From NCBI RefSeq assembly GCF_018613065.1, contig NZ_JAGGQW010000057.1, positions 77,949 to 141,948 on the forward strand: DNA of 64,000 nucleotides. The letters run 5' to 3'. This DNA comes from Bacillus sp. ISL-7 (GTDB lineage Bacteria; Bacillota; Bacilli; Bacillales_B; DSM-18226). Below, piece by piece: positions 35,293 to 45,023 of the stretch. The first letter of the stretch is position 1; each line of letters begins with the position of its first letter. The notes under the pieces were generated by a model. That model did no database searches. It saw only the letters and a program-made list of their open reading frames with translations, and was not told the DNA's origin. Made by a program: the position numbers and the translations under genes.

Positions 35293-36759
35293 TTAACCGT
35301 CAAAACGAGAGGTAATCATTTTTTTGCGCGTATAGAAATTTAAACCGTCTTTCCCGTTTACATGCATGTCACCATAGAAGGAATCCTTCCAGCCCGAAAA
35401 TGGGAAGAATGCCATTGTTGCCGGTACGCCAACATTAATGCCAAGCATACCTGCTTCTGCTTCTTCACGGAATTGACGGATCGCTTTCGCATTGTTCGTA
35501 TAGATGGTTGCGCCGTTGCCATACCTGGACTTTCGAATATATTCCAACCCTTCGTCTAAATCATTGGCACGTAGGAGACTTAATACCGGGGCAAAGAGTT
35601 CCTCCTTGGCAATTGTCATTTCAGGTGTGACGTGATCAAAAATAGTAGGTCCCAAGAAATTTCCTTCTGGGAGCTCATCCATTTCTCTACGTCCATCCCT
35701 AATTAAATCAGCGCCTTCCGCAAGCCCTTTTTCAATATAGCCAAGTACTTTTTCACGGTGTTCCCTTCGGATAATCGGTGTTAATAACACTTCTTCATCC
35801 ATTCCGTTTCCAATGATTAGTTCATCTGCCTTTTTCTTTAATGCGGCTACAAACGGCTCATTATCACCGACAACAACAACTGCACTGCAGGCCATACAAC
35901 GTTGTCCCGCACTTCCAAACGTAGAAGTTATCACATGTTGGACAGCCTTATCCATATCTGCATCAGGCATGACAATATGATGATTTTTAGCTCCAGATAG
36001 GGCTTGAACTCTCTTTCCTTCTGCAGCAGCTCGTTGATAAACATACTTTGCAACAGGTTGTGAGCCAACAAATGAAATGGCCGCGATGTCCTTATGCTCG
36101 AGTATACCATTGACAACATCATGAGCACCGTGGACCACATTTAACACGCCTTTTGGTGCACCAGCTTCCATGAACAACTCTGCTAATCTATTAGCTAATA
36201 TTGGTGTGCGTTCTGATGGCTTTAGCACAAACGTATTACCACAAGCGATCGCTAGCGGGAACATCCATAGCGGGACCATCATCGGGAAGTTAAAGGGTGT
36301 AATCCCGCCGATAATCCCTACAGGGTATCGGAACATTTCGGAATCAATATCTTCTGCAATACCTGATAACGTTTCTCCCATCATTAACGTTGGAGCACCT
36401 GATGCAAATTCAACACACTCAATCCCGCGCTGGACCTCACCGTAAGCTTCTTTGTATGCCTTTCCATTTTCTAGCACAATTAATCTTGCTAATTCTTTAT
36501 GGTTTTCAGTTAACAGATGGTGGTATTTAAAAAGAATTCTGGCTCTTTTTGGAACCGGGACATTTTTCCACTCCTTAAAAGCAGCCTTAGCCGCTGCCAC
36601 CGCTAGATTTACATCCTCTTTCGTTGACACAGGTACCTTTGTTAACAGCTCATTCGTAGCAGGATTGGGTACATCTAGTGTTTGGACGCTGTTCGAGTTC
36701 ACCCATTCACCGTTAATGAAATTCTTTAAAATGGCCGTATCTTTTTTTGTTACACTCAT
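35293..36759 (-). CDS. mmsA: CoA-acylating methylmalonate-semialdehyde dehydrogenase
   Basis: The 488-residue protein is a full-length MmsA/IolA: GIIGGITPFNFPMMVPLWM, VLKPSERTP, SFVGSQPVAKYVY, catalytic cysteine in GSAGQRCMACSA, EELFAPVL and FFPFSGWKDSFYG. It oxidises malonate semialdehyde or methylmalonate semialdehyde to acetyl-CoA or propionyl-CoA with NAD and CoA. In this cluster it takes the product of the aminotransferase. Start has AGGAGG. IolA (inositol) is the close alternative, but no iol genes are near. Confidence 0.92.
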   Translation of the reverse strand: MSVTKKDTAILKNFINGEWVNSNSVQTLDVPNPATNELLTKVPVSTKEDVNLAVAAAKAAFKEWKNVPVPKRARILFKYHHLLTENHKELARLIVLENGKAYKEAYGEVQRGIECVEFASGAPTLMMGETLSGIAEDIDSEMFRYPVGIIGGITPFNFPMMVPLWMFPLAIACGNTFVLKPSERTPILANRLAELFMEAGAPKGVLNVVHGAHDVVNGILEHKDIAAISFVGSQPVAKYVYQRAAAEGKRVQALSGAKNHHIVMPDADMDKAVQHVITSTFGSAGQRCMACSAVVVVGDNEPFVAALKKKADELIIGNGMDEEVLLTPIIRREHREKVLGYIEKGLAEGADLIRDGRREMDELPEGNFLGPTIFDHVTPEMTIAKEELFAPVLSLLRANDLDEGLEYIRKSRYGNGATIYTNNAKAIRQFREEAEAGMLGINVGVPATMAFFPFSGWKDSFYGDMHVNGKDGLNFYTRKKMITSRFDG

Positions 36760-36916
36760 ATATATAACCTCCTAATTTTTTTATAAATAGTGTTTTGAAT
36801 TTTCTACCTTGATAGCCTTATAATCTCATTATCTCGTATCTAAACCATGCTTTCATTAGACAAAATGTTAATTGAGGCGAACCAATTCTTTGACGATTTG
36901 AATAGTAATTGGACAT

Positions 36917-38548
36917 TTATTCTGTTTTTCTGAAACTGGTATTGCTTGTATTTTGTTGGGAAGCTGATAAGTAATCTTGGACAAGAAGCATGAATTCGAT
37001 AGCTACTCGTTTTTCATGATCCATAAAGTCTTCTCCCAGAATGTTTTCAAGCTTTTGCAGGCGATGGTACAGTGTTTGCCTGACAATAAATAGCTTACTT
37101 GCGGCTTCTTGTTTTGATCCATTACATTCTAAATAGACCTTTAATGTCTCTAGCAGCTTGCCATTATATTTTTGATCATATTGAATAACAGGCTGTAAAT
37201 ACTCTGCTGCAATCTCTTTTAGGTTAACGTGTTTACTCATTTGTGAAATAAGACGATATAAATGCAGATCCTCATAAAAATAATAAGTCGCTTTATTGGT
37301 CATCTTTTGCTGTATTCGCTGAGTTTCCTTCGCTGTGAGATAACTTCTATGTACTTCATTTAAATTTCCAATAAAATTTCCTACCGCAATCAAGATTTTT
37401 GCTGAGCACTGTTTTCTAATGAACTCTGATTCTGTAATGGCTTCAATTGCCTTCTTAATCCGTTCCTTTGCATTCTTTTTCGTCCGATTATTTACAAGAA
37501 TGAATGTAAGTTCATTCCTTTTTTCAACAGGAAACACAGTGAAGCCATTCTGTTCAAATACCGAGCGAAATAATAACTTTAAATAGGTAACATCTTGGGT
37601 TATTTTTTCTTTTAGAGGAATAAGCTTTGTGATTAAGACCACTGCTTCATTCGTTTTTGTTTTAATCCCGTTCAGTGTAAAATATTCACTAATGCTTTCG
37701 AGTGAATGTTCACCCTCAAGCCAGCCGTAAAGCCACTCAAACTCCTCGACGCGCTTTTTTTCTTCGACATACATTTCCCTTAATAAATGCTGGGCCAGTG
37801 CTGTTGCGGTACGATCCAAAATCAAAAAATCGTATTCACTTATAGGGATATCCTCTGAATAAATAAATAACTCTGCATATTCTTGACCAAATAAAAATAT
37901 AGGGGCAGACGCTATATGATCACATGGGTGTAATTCGGTCTCTTCAAGCTGGGTCATTAGTTTTTTTTGTTCTGCTTGACTAATTTCCGGGACAAATTCA
38001 TAGTCCAGATTCTTTAAGCGGAAAATAATTTGTAAATCCAATGCAGAAAAAATGCATTGAAGAATATCACCATAACTCTCCATCGTTAGAAGTCGTTTAT
38101 TTAAGCTTTGCGAGTAATGCTCTAAATCTGAAATCTTCTGGTATTGCTGGTTAATAATGATTGAGTGGATGTCTTGAGTAATTTTCACAAACGGAACTTC
38201 CTGTGTAAAAATAATAATCGGAAATTGATGTTCATTAGCAATATCTATGACTTCCTCTGGGATGGCTGTCATGTATGTCCCCATTTCAATACATAAACCA
38301 GCTGCATTGTTTTCAAGAAATTCCATTACCATCGAAACAAATAAATCGGTATTATCTTTCCAGGCAACACCTGTTGCTAGAATAAGTTCATCTCCATTAA
38401 GAAGATTTCGAATACTAGTGACCTCGACGATATGAACCCATTTAACGAATCGATGAATACCGTCTTTCCCAGCGATAACGCATGCATTTTCAAAATGCTT
38501 TCGATTTAAAATATCTGCCACCGTTAATTGAAAATGTTCTTTCATCAT
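36917..38548 (-). CDS. PucR-family transcriptional regulator
   Basis: Start at the ATG at 38548 (543 residues), with AGGAGAG upstream; the longer frame adds 24 residues of non-protein-like sequence. An N-terminal PucR domain (about 1-125, LTVADILNRKHFENACVIAG) precedes a GGDEF-like middle and a C-terminal helix-turn-helix (YLECNGSKQEAASKLFIVRQTLYHRLQKLENILG). PucR-type regulators control purine, pyrimidine or amine catabolism, usually activated by a pathway compound. It lies inside the pyrimidine cluster and is its likely regulator. Confidence 0.92.
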   Translation of the reverse strand: MMKEHFQLTVADILNRKHFENACVIAGKDGIHRFVKWVHIVEVTSIRNLLNGDELILATGVAWKDNTDLFVSMVMEFLENNAAGLCIEMGTYMTAIPEEVIDIANEHQFPIIIFTQEVPFVKITQDIHSIIINQQYQKISDLEHYSQSLNKRLLTMESYGDILQCIFSALDLQIIFRLKNLDYEFVPEISQAEQKKLMTQLEETELHPCDHIASAPIFLFGQEYAELFIYSEDIPISEYDFLILDRTATALAQHLLREMYVEEKKRVEEFEWLYGWLEGEHSLESISEYFTLNGIKTKTNEAVVLITKLIPLKEKITQDVTYLKLLFRSVFEQNGFTVFPVEKRNELTFILVNNRTKKNAKERIKKAIEAITESEFIRKQCSAKILIAVGNFIGNLNEVHRSYLTAKETQRIQQKMTNKATYYFYEDLHLYRLISQMSKHVNLKEIAAEYLQPVIQYDQKYNGKLLETLKVYLECNGSKQEAASKLFIVRQTLYHRLQKLENILGEDFMDHEKRVAIEFMLLVQDYLSASQQNTSNTSFRKTE

Positions 38549-38589
38549 TTGGCTCTCCTCGCAAAAGTGAAAACAGAATAATAGGTGAA

Positions 38590-38617
38590 AAAGGATTGGT
38601 CCTGCAACCAATCCTTT
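38590..38617 (-). terminator. Intrinsic terminator before pucR-like gene
   Basis: AAAGGATTGGT pairs with ACCAATCCTTT; T-rich on the minus strand. It separates the upstream transcript from the regulator gene. Confidence 0.8.
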
Positions 38618-38627
38618 CACTATATAT

Positions 38628-38861
38628 CTAGAGTATTATCGGGAAGTATACTTTTATTTTACTAAGCATTGACTCAAATTCATTACGATCTAGAAAGTCT
38701 TCAGACTGCCAATTTTCCATGATCCAGGCCACTAATTCTTTAGGAGAGTTGAAGTACTCACCGCTAGAATCAGATTTTCGTATCGTATAACGTCCATTGT
38801 CTTCATCTATTGTGACTACACAAGGGTACGCATTATCCTTTGATCTTAAATAGAATTCCAA
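38628..38861 (-). CDS. Small hypothetical protein in pyrimidine cluster
   Basis: The TTG at 38861 (77 residues) is preferred, because AGGGGG lies eight bases before it; the GTG at 38870 sits inside that site. The protein is soluble, with strands AYPCVVTIDEDNGRYTIRK and a C-terminal helical region FNSPKELVAWIMENW. No family recognised. It is probably expressed with the permease gene and could be an accessory protein of the pathway. Confidence 0.6.
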   Translation of the reverse strand: MEFYLRSKDNAYPCVVTIDEDNGRYTIRKSDSSGEYFNSPKELVAWIMENWQSEDFLDRNEFESMLSKIKVYFPIIL

Positions 38862-38900
38862 ACTTCCCACCCCCTAATACTATCTTGTAACACTTAGCAC

Positions 38901-39119
38901 TCACGAACTTGTGTGATTCTGCTTCAATAAAAGACTAGTAAAATATTTTCGTGCATTTGCTGTTCCAATCAAAAGTGTTTCAAATACATTTCCTTTGGGA
39001 TGTAAAAATTCAACAGTAGCCCCATTTAAATGTTCTTTAACCCCATTAATTCGGTAGCCTTTCTGAATAAAGTAATCAATTTTGTCTCTTTCATCTAGAA
39101 ATTGCTGATAATCTGACAT
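38901..39119 (-). CDS. Small hypothetical protein in pyrimidine cluster
   Basis: The 72-residue soluble protein begins MSDYQQFLDERDKIDYFIQKGYR and has AAGGGGGG upstream. The middle (GATVEFLHPKGNVFETLLIGTANARKYF) is beta-rich. It is unlike its small neighbour. No family recognised. It lies between the permease and the other small gene, which suggests co-expression. Confidence 0.6.
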   Translation of the reverse strand: MSDYQQFLDERDKIDYFIQKGYRINGVKEHLNGATVEFLHPKGNVFETLLIGTANARKYFTSLLLKQNHTSS

Positions 39120-39169
39120 CCATTACCCCCCTTTTAATTTCATAAACTATTGGTTATATCCTATTTAGC

Positions 39170-40642
39170 TTAATATAAATCTACATTATTTGGAATTTCT
39201 TCCATAACTGTTTCATATGTGTTTTCTTCAATTACCCAATCCCGGCCAACGGAAATACCTAAATATTTCTCGTCGCTCGGATCCACGATTTCTGCCTGAG
39301 GATACTTTTGGAACCACCAGTATTTGGCGAGGACATAATACACCCCAGCACCAATGATAAAACCAACTAAAAACCCATAATTCGGAACAAAGTAAGATGC
39401 TACTGCCCCAATAATCCAGGCAATAAATCCAGCTAAATTTACTCCGCCCATATATTTAAATTGGCCATGGTTCTCGTATAATTCTGTTACATTTACACGT
39501 CTTTTCCGAAGAAGATAATAATCAGCAAACAATATACCGACTATTGCTGCTAGAATACCTCCGACAAAGAGAAGAACTTGAATAATAACATCAAACAACT
39601 GCCATGGCTGAACAATAATCCCGACAATTCCAGCAGTGATGACACCTGCCCAAAATGGGAATTTCGGACCGCCCACGTTTGAAAAAATGGTTGCTGCTGG
39701 CACAACATTTGCTGCTGTATTGGTCGACCACTGGGCTAGGACAATCATTAACAGTAATATAGCAAGGATAAAGCCGCTTGCTGCCTTTTGGAGTGCGACC
39801 ACTGGATCAGCGTTTAATACGGCAATATAGGAAACCGCACCAATGACAATCATAAATGTTTGTGTAAGTGGCATTGCGACAAGGTTCCCCATTAAAGAAG
39901 CTCTATTTCGCTTAAACCAGTTCTTTTCATTTTTTGGTGCCTTGATGAAGCGTGAAATAGTGGGAATATCTGCACTTAATGTCGCCCAAAAACCCATATT
40001 ACTAAAAATAACAACTAAAAAGGCTGAAAAAGCAGCTCCGCCGGTTACAGGGGACTCGACCCAACTCCAGACCTCTCTGCCTGCAGCTGTTGCCTGATCT
40101 GATAATGACACATACATCCATAGTGAAATGATCAGAATAATAGGTGCGGCTAAATCGGCAAATCGCTCAATCGATTTTATACCAAGTGCAGTATTAATCA
40201 GTTGAACCGCCGCAAAGATTAGGAAGCAAACAAACCAATTATCAAAGCCAAATAAAATATTTAAGATACCATTCATCGCCGTCGAGCCAAAGTAAGTATT
40301 TACGCCGAACCACATCGATGCCGTTATTCCTCGGGTAATAGAAGGGATATGGGTTCCGATTATTCCAAACGGTGCTCTCATATAAACTGGGAAGGACAAG
40401 CCATGTTCAATTCCGATATCTGAGATCAATGAAATGAAAAATCCAATCGCAAGACTTCCAATGACCGTTGCTAGAATGACCCATGGTAAAGATAAACTCT
40501 TAACCCCTGCTCCACCAATCGCAAAGGTGGCAAGAACGACCACCATTCCCACCCACATAAACGAGTAACCTAATTTGGTGATTGTTCTGTCCTTATGGTG
40601 AATCGGTAATAAATCTGGTGATTTTAAGTGGCTTTTTTTCAT
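39170..40642 (-). CDS. NCS1-family nucleobase/hydantoin permease
   Basis: The 490-residue membrane protein has about twelve hydrophobic segments. N-terminal family features are DLLPIHHKDRTITKLGYSFMWVGM and FPVYMRAPFGIIGTHIPSITRG; WFGVNTYFGS and ADIPTISRFIK are also typical of NCS1 transporters (Mhp1, PucI, allantoin/uracil permeases). It probably imports uracil, thymine or hydantoin by Na+ or H+ symport for the dihydropyrimidinase pathway. Confidence 0.9.
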   Translation of the reverse strand: MKKSHLKSPDLLPIHHKDRTITKLGYSFMWVGMVVVLATFAIGGAGVKSLSLPWVILATVIGSLAIGFFISLISDIGIEHGLSFPVYMRAPFGIIGTHIPSITRGITASMWFGVNTYFGSTAMNGILNILFGFDNWFVCFLIFAAVQLINTALGIKSIERFADLAAPIILIISLWMYVSLSDQATAAGREVWSWVESPVTGGAAFSAFLVVIFSNMGFWATLSADIPTISRFIKAPKNEKNWFKRNRASLMGNLVAMPLTQTFMIVIGAVSYIAVLNADPVVALQKAASGFILAILLLMIVLAQWSTNTAANVVPAATIFSNVGGPKFPFWAGVITAGIVGIIVQPWQLFDVIIQVLLFVGGILAAIVGILFADYYLLRKRRVNVTELYENHGQFKYMGGVNLAGFIAWIIGAVASYFVPNYGFLVGFIIGAGVYYVLAKYWWFQKYPQAEIVDPSDEKYLGISVGRDWVIEENTYETVMEEIPNNVDLY

Positions 40643-40720
40643 GTGAACACTCCTTGTTTTCGGTTTGATTTTCTAGAATACTAGACAATTTCAACAAACG
40701 GTCAACATACAATTAATAAG

Positions 40721-40749
40721 GCAATTGCCCAGCAAATCTGAGCAATTGC
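40721..40749 (-). terminator. Hairpin between dihydropyrimidinase and permease genes
   Basis: Two GCAATTGC blocks form a 12-bp stem (with CCAG/CTGA extension, one G-U) followed by only a weak T-run. It may lower read-through from the enzyme genes to the permease gene. Confidence 0.5.
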
Positions 40750-40796
40750 AAATAGGAGTAGTTCGATTAGTGTTTAAGTGAAGCTAAGATAATTAG

Positions 40797-42215
40797 CTAG
40801 ATAGATAGTGTTTCATTTTGGTTTACTAGTGTATTTTTATTATATTTCTCCCTTTTTACATATTGGCCAGAACCTGGTTTTCCAACAAATTGCTTGTCGC
40901 GAATAACAAATTCCCCACGAGACAACACCGAAACAGGCTCGCCGGTTACCTTCATACCTTCAAACGCATTGTAGTCAACAGCCATATGATGTGTTTCGGC
41001 CGAAATCACACGTTCGATATTCGGATCAAAGATAACAAGGTCTGCATCTGCACCGATGGTGATTGTCCCTTTTTTCGGGAATAATCCAAAAAGCTTTGCG
41101 CTGCGGGTTGAGGTAATATCAACAAATTGATTCAGACTAATCCGTCCCTTCTTCACCCCCTCTGAGAATAAAACCGACAAACGATCTTCAATTATTGGAC
41201 CGCCGTTCGGTATTTTAGTAAAATCATCTCTTCCTAAATCCTTTTGCCCTTTAAAATCAAAGGAACATTGGTCAGAACCAATCGTTTGCAATTGACCACT
41301 CTTCAAAGCATTCCAAAGAACATCCTGATTCCACTTCTCTCTTAATGGCGGTGACCAAACATATTTAGCCCCTTCAAAATTAGGCTTTTCTAAATAGCTT
41401 TGATCAAGGACTAAATATTGAGGACAGGTTTCTCCCCAGACATCAAAGCCCTTGCTTCGGGCTATCGCTATTTGTTCTACTGCATCTGCACAGGAGACAT
41501 GGACTACATATAACTGTGAATTGGCAAGTCCCGTGAATTTTGCTGCACGGCCTGTAGCTTCGCCCTCTAATTCCTGTGGTCTCGTTAGTGCGTGATAAAT
41601 CGGTGCCGTTTTCCCTTCATCAAGGGCTTTTTTCGTTAAGTAATCGATGACATCCCCATTTTCTGCATGGACCATGACCAAGGCTCCGTGTTCTTTTGCA
41701 GAGATAAGTGTCTTGAACAATGTTTCATCATCCGCTTGAAATACATTTTTGTAAGCCATAAATACCTTAAAAGAGGTAATTCCTTCTTCAGTAATAACTT
41801 GAGGGAGCTCACTGAGAACATTCTCGTTGATTTCTGAGATCATTAAGTGGAAACCATAATCAATAACAGCTTTTTCTCGTGATTTATCATGCCATGTCTG
41901 AATCGCATTTTTCAGCGGCTCCCCCTTATTGGTTAAGCAAAAATCAATAACCGTTGTCGTTCCGCCAAAGGCAGCAGCTATGGTCCCTGATTCGAAATCA
42001 TCCTTTGTCACCGTTCCACCAAATGGCATATCGAGATGGGTGTGTGGATCGATCCCTCCTGGAAAAACAAAACAGCCCTTCGCATCGATTATTTCCGCGC
42101 CAATCGCTGATAGATTCGTACCAATTTGTATTATTTTACCATCTTCGATTAAAATTTCTGCTTGGTATGTGTCTGCAGCCGTGACAATGGTCCCGTTTTT
42201 GATAATTTTTTTCAT
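40797..42215 (-). CDS. hydA: Dihydropyrimidinase / D-hydantoinase
   Basis: The ATG at 42215 (472 residues) has GGAGGG eight bases upstream. The amidohydrolase fold shows HxH in GGIDPHTHLD, the metal-bridging lysine in ITSFKVFMAYKN, VHAENGD, VHVSCADA and TIGSDQCSFDF. It hydrolyses dihydrouracil to N-carbamoyl-beta-alanine and can also open hydantoins. It stands between preA (21 bp) and the permease gene. Allantoinase is a weaker alternative because of the preTA neighbours. Confidence 0.93.
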   Translation of the reverse strand: MKKIIKNGTIVTAADTYQAEILIEDGKIIQIGTNLSAIGAEIIDAKGCFVFPGGIDPHTHLDMPFGGTVTKDDFESGTIAAAFGGTTTVIDFCLTNKGEPLKNAIQTWHDKSREKAVIDYGFHLMISEINENVLSELPQVITEEGITSFKVFMAYKNVFQADDETLFKTLISAKEHGALVMVHAENGDVIDYLTKKALDEGKTAPIYHALTRPQELEGEATGRAAKFTGLANSQLYVVHVSCADAVEQIAIARSKGFDVWGETCPQYLVLDQSYLEKPNFEGAKYVWSPPLREKWNQDVLWNALKSGQLQTIGSDQCSFDFKGQKDLGRDDFTKIPNGGPIIEDRLSVLFSEGVKKGRISLNQFVDITSTRSAKLFGLFPKKGTITIGADADLVIFDPNIERVISAETHHMAVDYNAFEGMKVTGEPVSVLSRGEFVIRDKQFVGKPGSGQYVKREKYNKNTLVNQNETLSI

Positions 42216-42236
42216 CAATTGTTCCCTCCAAATCTT

Positions 42237-43523
42237 CTACTTGGTTAGATCTGCTTTACATTCTACAACTCCACTTAAGGCAGCCTGTCGTTCATTCCAA
42301 GTCATCGCCGGCAATTCTCTTGCTGCTTCGACCATATCAATCGCCCCATCTACAGGACATACGATCGAACATAAATTACAACCGACACAATCCTCTTCCC
42401 TCACTTTGAGGAAGTTCTTTCCATTTGAGTCCGTCAACATATCGATACATTGATGCGAGGTATCTTCGCAGGCAATATGGCACTTATTGCAATTGATACA
42501 GACATCGGAATTGATTTTTGCGACGATATTGTAATTTAAATCCAAGTTGCCCCAATCCGAGTATCTAGGCACGGATTTTCCGATGACTTCAGTCACAGAG
42601 GCAATTCCTTTACTATCTAGATAATTGCTGAGTCCTTCAATCATATCTTCAACGATTCGGAACCCATGGTGCATGGCGGCTGTACAAATTTGAACGCCTG
42701 TCGCTCCCATCAACATAAATTCAACGGCATCCCTCCAATTGGAAATGCCGCCAATCCCCGAAATTGGCACGTTAATATGCGGATGTCTAGCACATTCAGC
42801 GACCATATTTAAGGCAATCGGCTTAACTGCAGGTCCGCAATAGCCGCCGTGTGCTCCCTTCCCGGCCACATGTGGAATGGTATTCCAAGAATCTAGGTCG
42901 ACGCCCATGAGACTATTAATCGTATTAATCATACTGATCGCATCCGCACCACCGTTGCAAGCAGCTTCAGCTGTTGCAGTAATATCAGTGATATTTGGCG
43001 TTAATTTTACAATAACAGGTGTCTTAGCAACTTCTTTCACCCAAAAAGTCTGACGCTCAACAAGTGCAGGGACCTGGCCCGAAGCCGAACCCATGCCGCG
43101 CTCTGCCATCCCGTGGGGACAGCCAAAATTCAACTCAAGTCCATCAACACCGACATCCTCCACACGTTTAACGATTTCATGCCACTTTTCCTGCTTTGGT
43201 TCAACCATTAACGAAGCAATGATCGCATGGTTAGGAAATCGCTTTTTGGTTTCATAGATTTCTTTTAAATTGACATCTAAAGGTCGGTCGGTGATTAGTT
43301 CAATATTATTGAAACCGGCCACCCTTTGTCCGTTAAAACTAATTGCAGCAAACCTTGATGATACATTCAAAATAGGATCGCCCAATGTTTTCCAGACTGC
43401 CCCACCCCAACCAGCTTCAAAGGCTCTCTGTACCTGATAGCCAGAGTTGGTAGGCGGTGCTGATGCCAGCCAGAACGGGTTAGGAGATTTAATCCCTGCA
43501 AGATTAATACGTAAATCAGCCAT
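42237..43523 (-). CDS. preA: NAD-dependent dihydropyrimidine dehydrogenase, subunit PreA
   Basis: Start at MADLRINLAG (43523, 428 residues), with AAAGGGGAG upstream; the longer frame adds eight residues. The FMN-binding DHODH-like barrel (NPFWLASAPPTNSG, NFGCPHGMAERGMGSA, VKLTPNITDI, GIGGISNW) is followed by two [4Fe-4S] motifs, CINCNKCHIAC and CVGCNLCSIVC. With PreT it reduces uracil and thymine to dihydro forms. It is nine bases plus a few from preT, in one operon. Confidence 0.95.
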   Translation of the reverse strand: MADLRINLAGIKSPNPFWLASAPPTNSGYQVQRAFEAGWGGAVWKTLGDPILNVSSRFAAISFNGQRVAGFNNIELITDRPLDVNLKEIYETKKRFPNHAIIASLMVEPKQEKWHEIVKRVEDVGVDGLELNFGCPHGMAERGMGSASGQVPALVERQTFWVKEVAKTPVIVKLTPNITDITATAEAACNGGADAISMINTINSLMGVDLDSWNTIPHVAGKGAHGGYCGPAVKPIALNMVAECARHPHINVPISGIGGISNWRDAVEFMLMGATGVQICTAAMHHGFRIVEDMIEGLSNYLDSKGIASVTEVIGKSVPRYSDWGNLDLNYNIVAKINSDVCINCNKCHIACEDTSHQCIDMLTDSNGKNFLKVREEDCVGCNLCSIVCPVDGAIDMVEAARELPAMTWNERQAALSGVVECKADLTK

Positions 43524-43555
43524 CAATTTTTCTCCCCTTTTTATCAAATAAGAAG

Positions 43556-44926
43556 TTATTTTGCCGTTCCGACAAAAGAATATTGTTTATGAATGGAATA
43601 GGCCACATCTTTTCCCTGTTGCGCAGCGGTTACGACCATGGCGTCCCCATTCCCTTTACCAAACACAACATCGCCGCATGCAAACACTTTGGGATTGGAG
43701 GTTTGGAGGGTTTCTTTATCTACCTTGACAACCCCGCCATCATGGCTAAGATCGAACCCTTCAATTAACTTAAGGTGTCTGGTTTGCCCGATTGCTTTTA
43801 CCACAGCATCGACAGGAAGCACATATTCGGAACCCTCGATTGCTACAGGTCTGCGCCGTCCATCTTTTTCTGGGTCCCCAAGTTTCATTTTGATACACTC
43901 TATTCCGGTTACCTTCCCGGTTTCATCACCGATAATCCTTTTTGGTGCTGTTAACCAGCGGAATTCCACACCGTCTTGTTTGGCAAAATCATATTCAAAT
44001 TCATAGGCCGTCATTTCTTCTTCCGTTCTTCGGTATAAGATTTTGACGTTTTCAGCTCCTAACCGAACGGAACAAGTCGCACCATCAATCGCGGTATTCC
44101 CAGCACCAATTACGACAACCCTTTTTCCAACAAACTCTTCGGATAACTGGCCACTTTTTGTTGCCTTGACAAATTCAATCGCATCAAATACACCCGCTAA
44201 GTTTTCGCCTTCAACACCTAGGTTTGGAACATGTGCCATACCTACTGCCAAGACTACATAATCAAAATTTTCAGTAATTTCTTCCGCTGAAATATCCTTC
44301 CCGACCATTGTGTTCGTTTTAATGGTTACATTCAATTTCTCAACCTGCTCTACTTCCCAGAAGGATATTCTTTGAGGTAAACGGAAAGAGACAATTCCAT
44401 ACGTATTTAAGCCGCCTGCTTTCTCGGCCCCCTCAAATATAGTAACCTCGTAACCTAATCTTGCCAGTTCCCTTGCCGCCGATAGTCCAGCCGGACCACC
44501 GCCGATGACAGCAACTGTTCGTCCATTCGATTGACCTGGTCGAAAAAGTACTTGTTCATTTGTCATTGCCCAATCCGTAGCATATCTTTGTAGATTGCCT
44601 ATCATAATTGGCTTGGTTGAATGATTTAGGACGCAAGCTCCTTCACATAGTTCATCCGTTGGACAAACCCTAGAACAGCTTGCACCAACTGGATTTGAGG
44701 ACATGATTGTTTTAGCAGAACCTAGTAAGTTTCCTGAGGCAATTTTTTTAATAAAGGTTGGAATATCAATACCTGTCGGGCAGGACTTTATACATGGAGC
44801 ATCATAGCAATAGAGGCATCGATTGGATTCTTCAACAGCTTCTTGGTTTGTCAGTCCCTGCTCCACCTCTAGAAAGTTTTTTTCAAGATTGGATAAGGAT
44901 ATACGCTGCATTTTTTCATTCGCCAA
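43556..44926 (-). CDS. preT: Dihydropyrimidine dehydrogenase, subunit PreT
   Basis: I choose a TTG start at 44926 (456 residues), six bases after AAGGAGGG; the ATG at 44965 would place that site inside the gene. N-terminal Fe-S motifs CLYCYDAPCIKSCPTG and CSRVCPTDELCEGAC precede FAD- and NAD-binding folds (GGGPAGLSAARELAR, GAGNTAIDGA) and the closing FACGDVVFG. PreT passes electrons from NAD(P)H to PreA. First gene of the pathway operon, behind a cre-like site. Confidence 0.94.
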   Translation of the reverse strand: MANEKMQRISLSNLEKNFLEVEQGLTNQEAVEESNRCLYCYDAPCIKSCPTGIDIPTFIKKIASGNLLGSAKTIMSSNPVGASCSRVCPTDELCEGACVLNHSTKPIMIGNLQRYATDWAMTNEQVLFRPGQSNGRTVAVIGGGPAGLSAARELARLGYEVTIFEGAEKAGGLNTYGIVSFRLPQRISFWEVEQVEKLNVTIKTNTMVGKDISAEEITENFDYVVLAVGMAHVPNLGVEGENLAGVFDAIEFVKATKSGQLSEEFVGKRVVVIGAGNTAIDGATCSVRLGAENVKILYRRTEEEMTAYEFEYDFAKQDGVEFRWLTAPKRIIGDETGKVTGIECIKMKLGDPEKDGRRRPVAIEGSEYVLPVDAVVKAIGQTRHLKLIEGFDLSHDGGVVKVDKETLQTSNPKVFACGDVVFGKGNGDAMVVTAAQQGKDVAYSIHKQYSFVGTAK

Positions 44927-45007
44927 AGAGAAGCCCTCCTTCTTATATGAATGGTTTATGGCCAATACATATGGAATAAATAAATCAATTAAGTGCTGAT
45001 CTTAAAA

Positions 45008-45023
45008 ATGTAAGCGCTTTAAT
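45008..45023 (-). promoter_or_regulatory. cre-like site (CcpA) upstream of preT
   Basis: On the minus strand ATTAAAGCGCTTACAT matches the Bacillus cre consensus WTGNAARCGNWWWCAW at all but one position. It lies about 82 bases before the preT start, suggesting carbon catabolite control. Confidence 0.6.

Noticed and set aside
36898..36916. Terminator after the PucR gene
   Set aside because: No convincing stem and T-run was found there.
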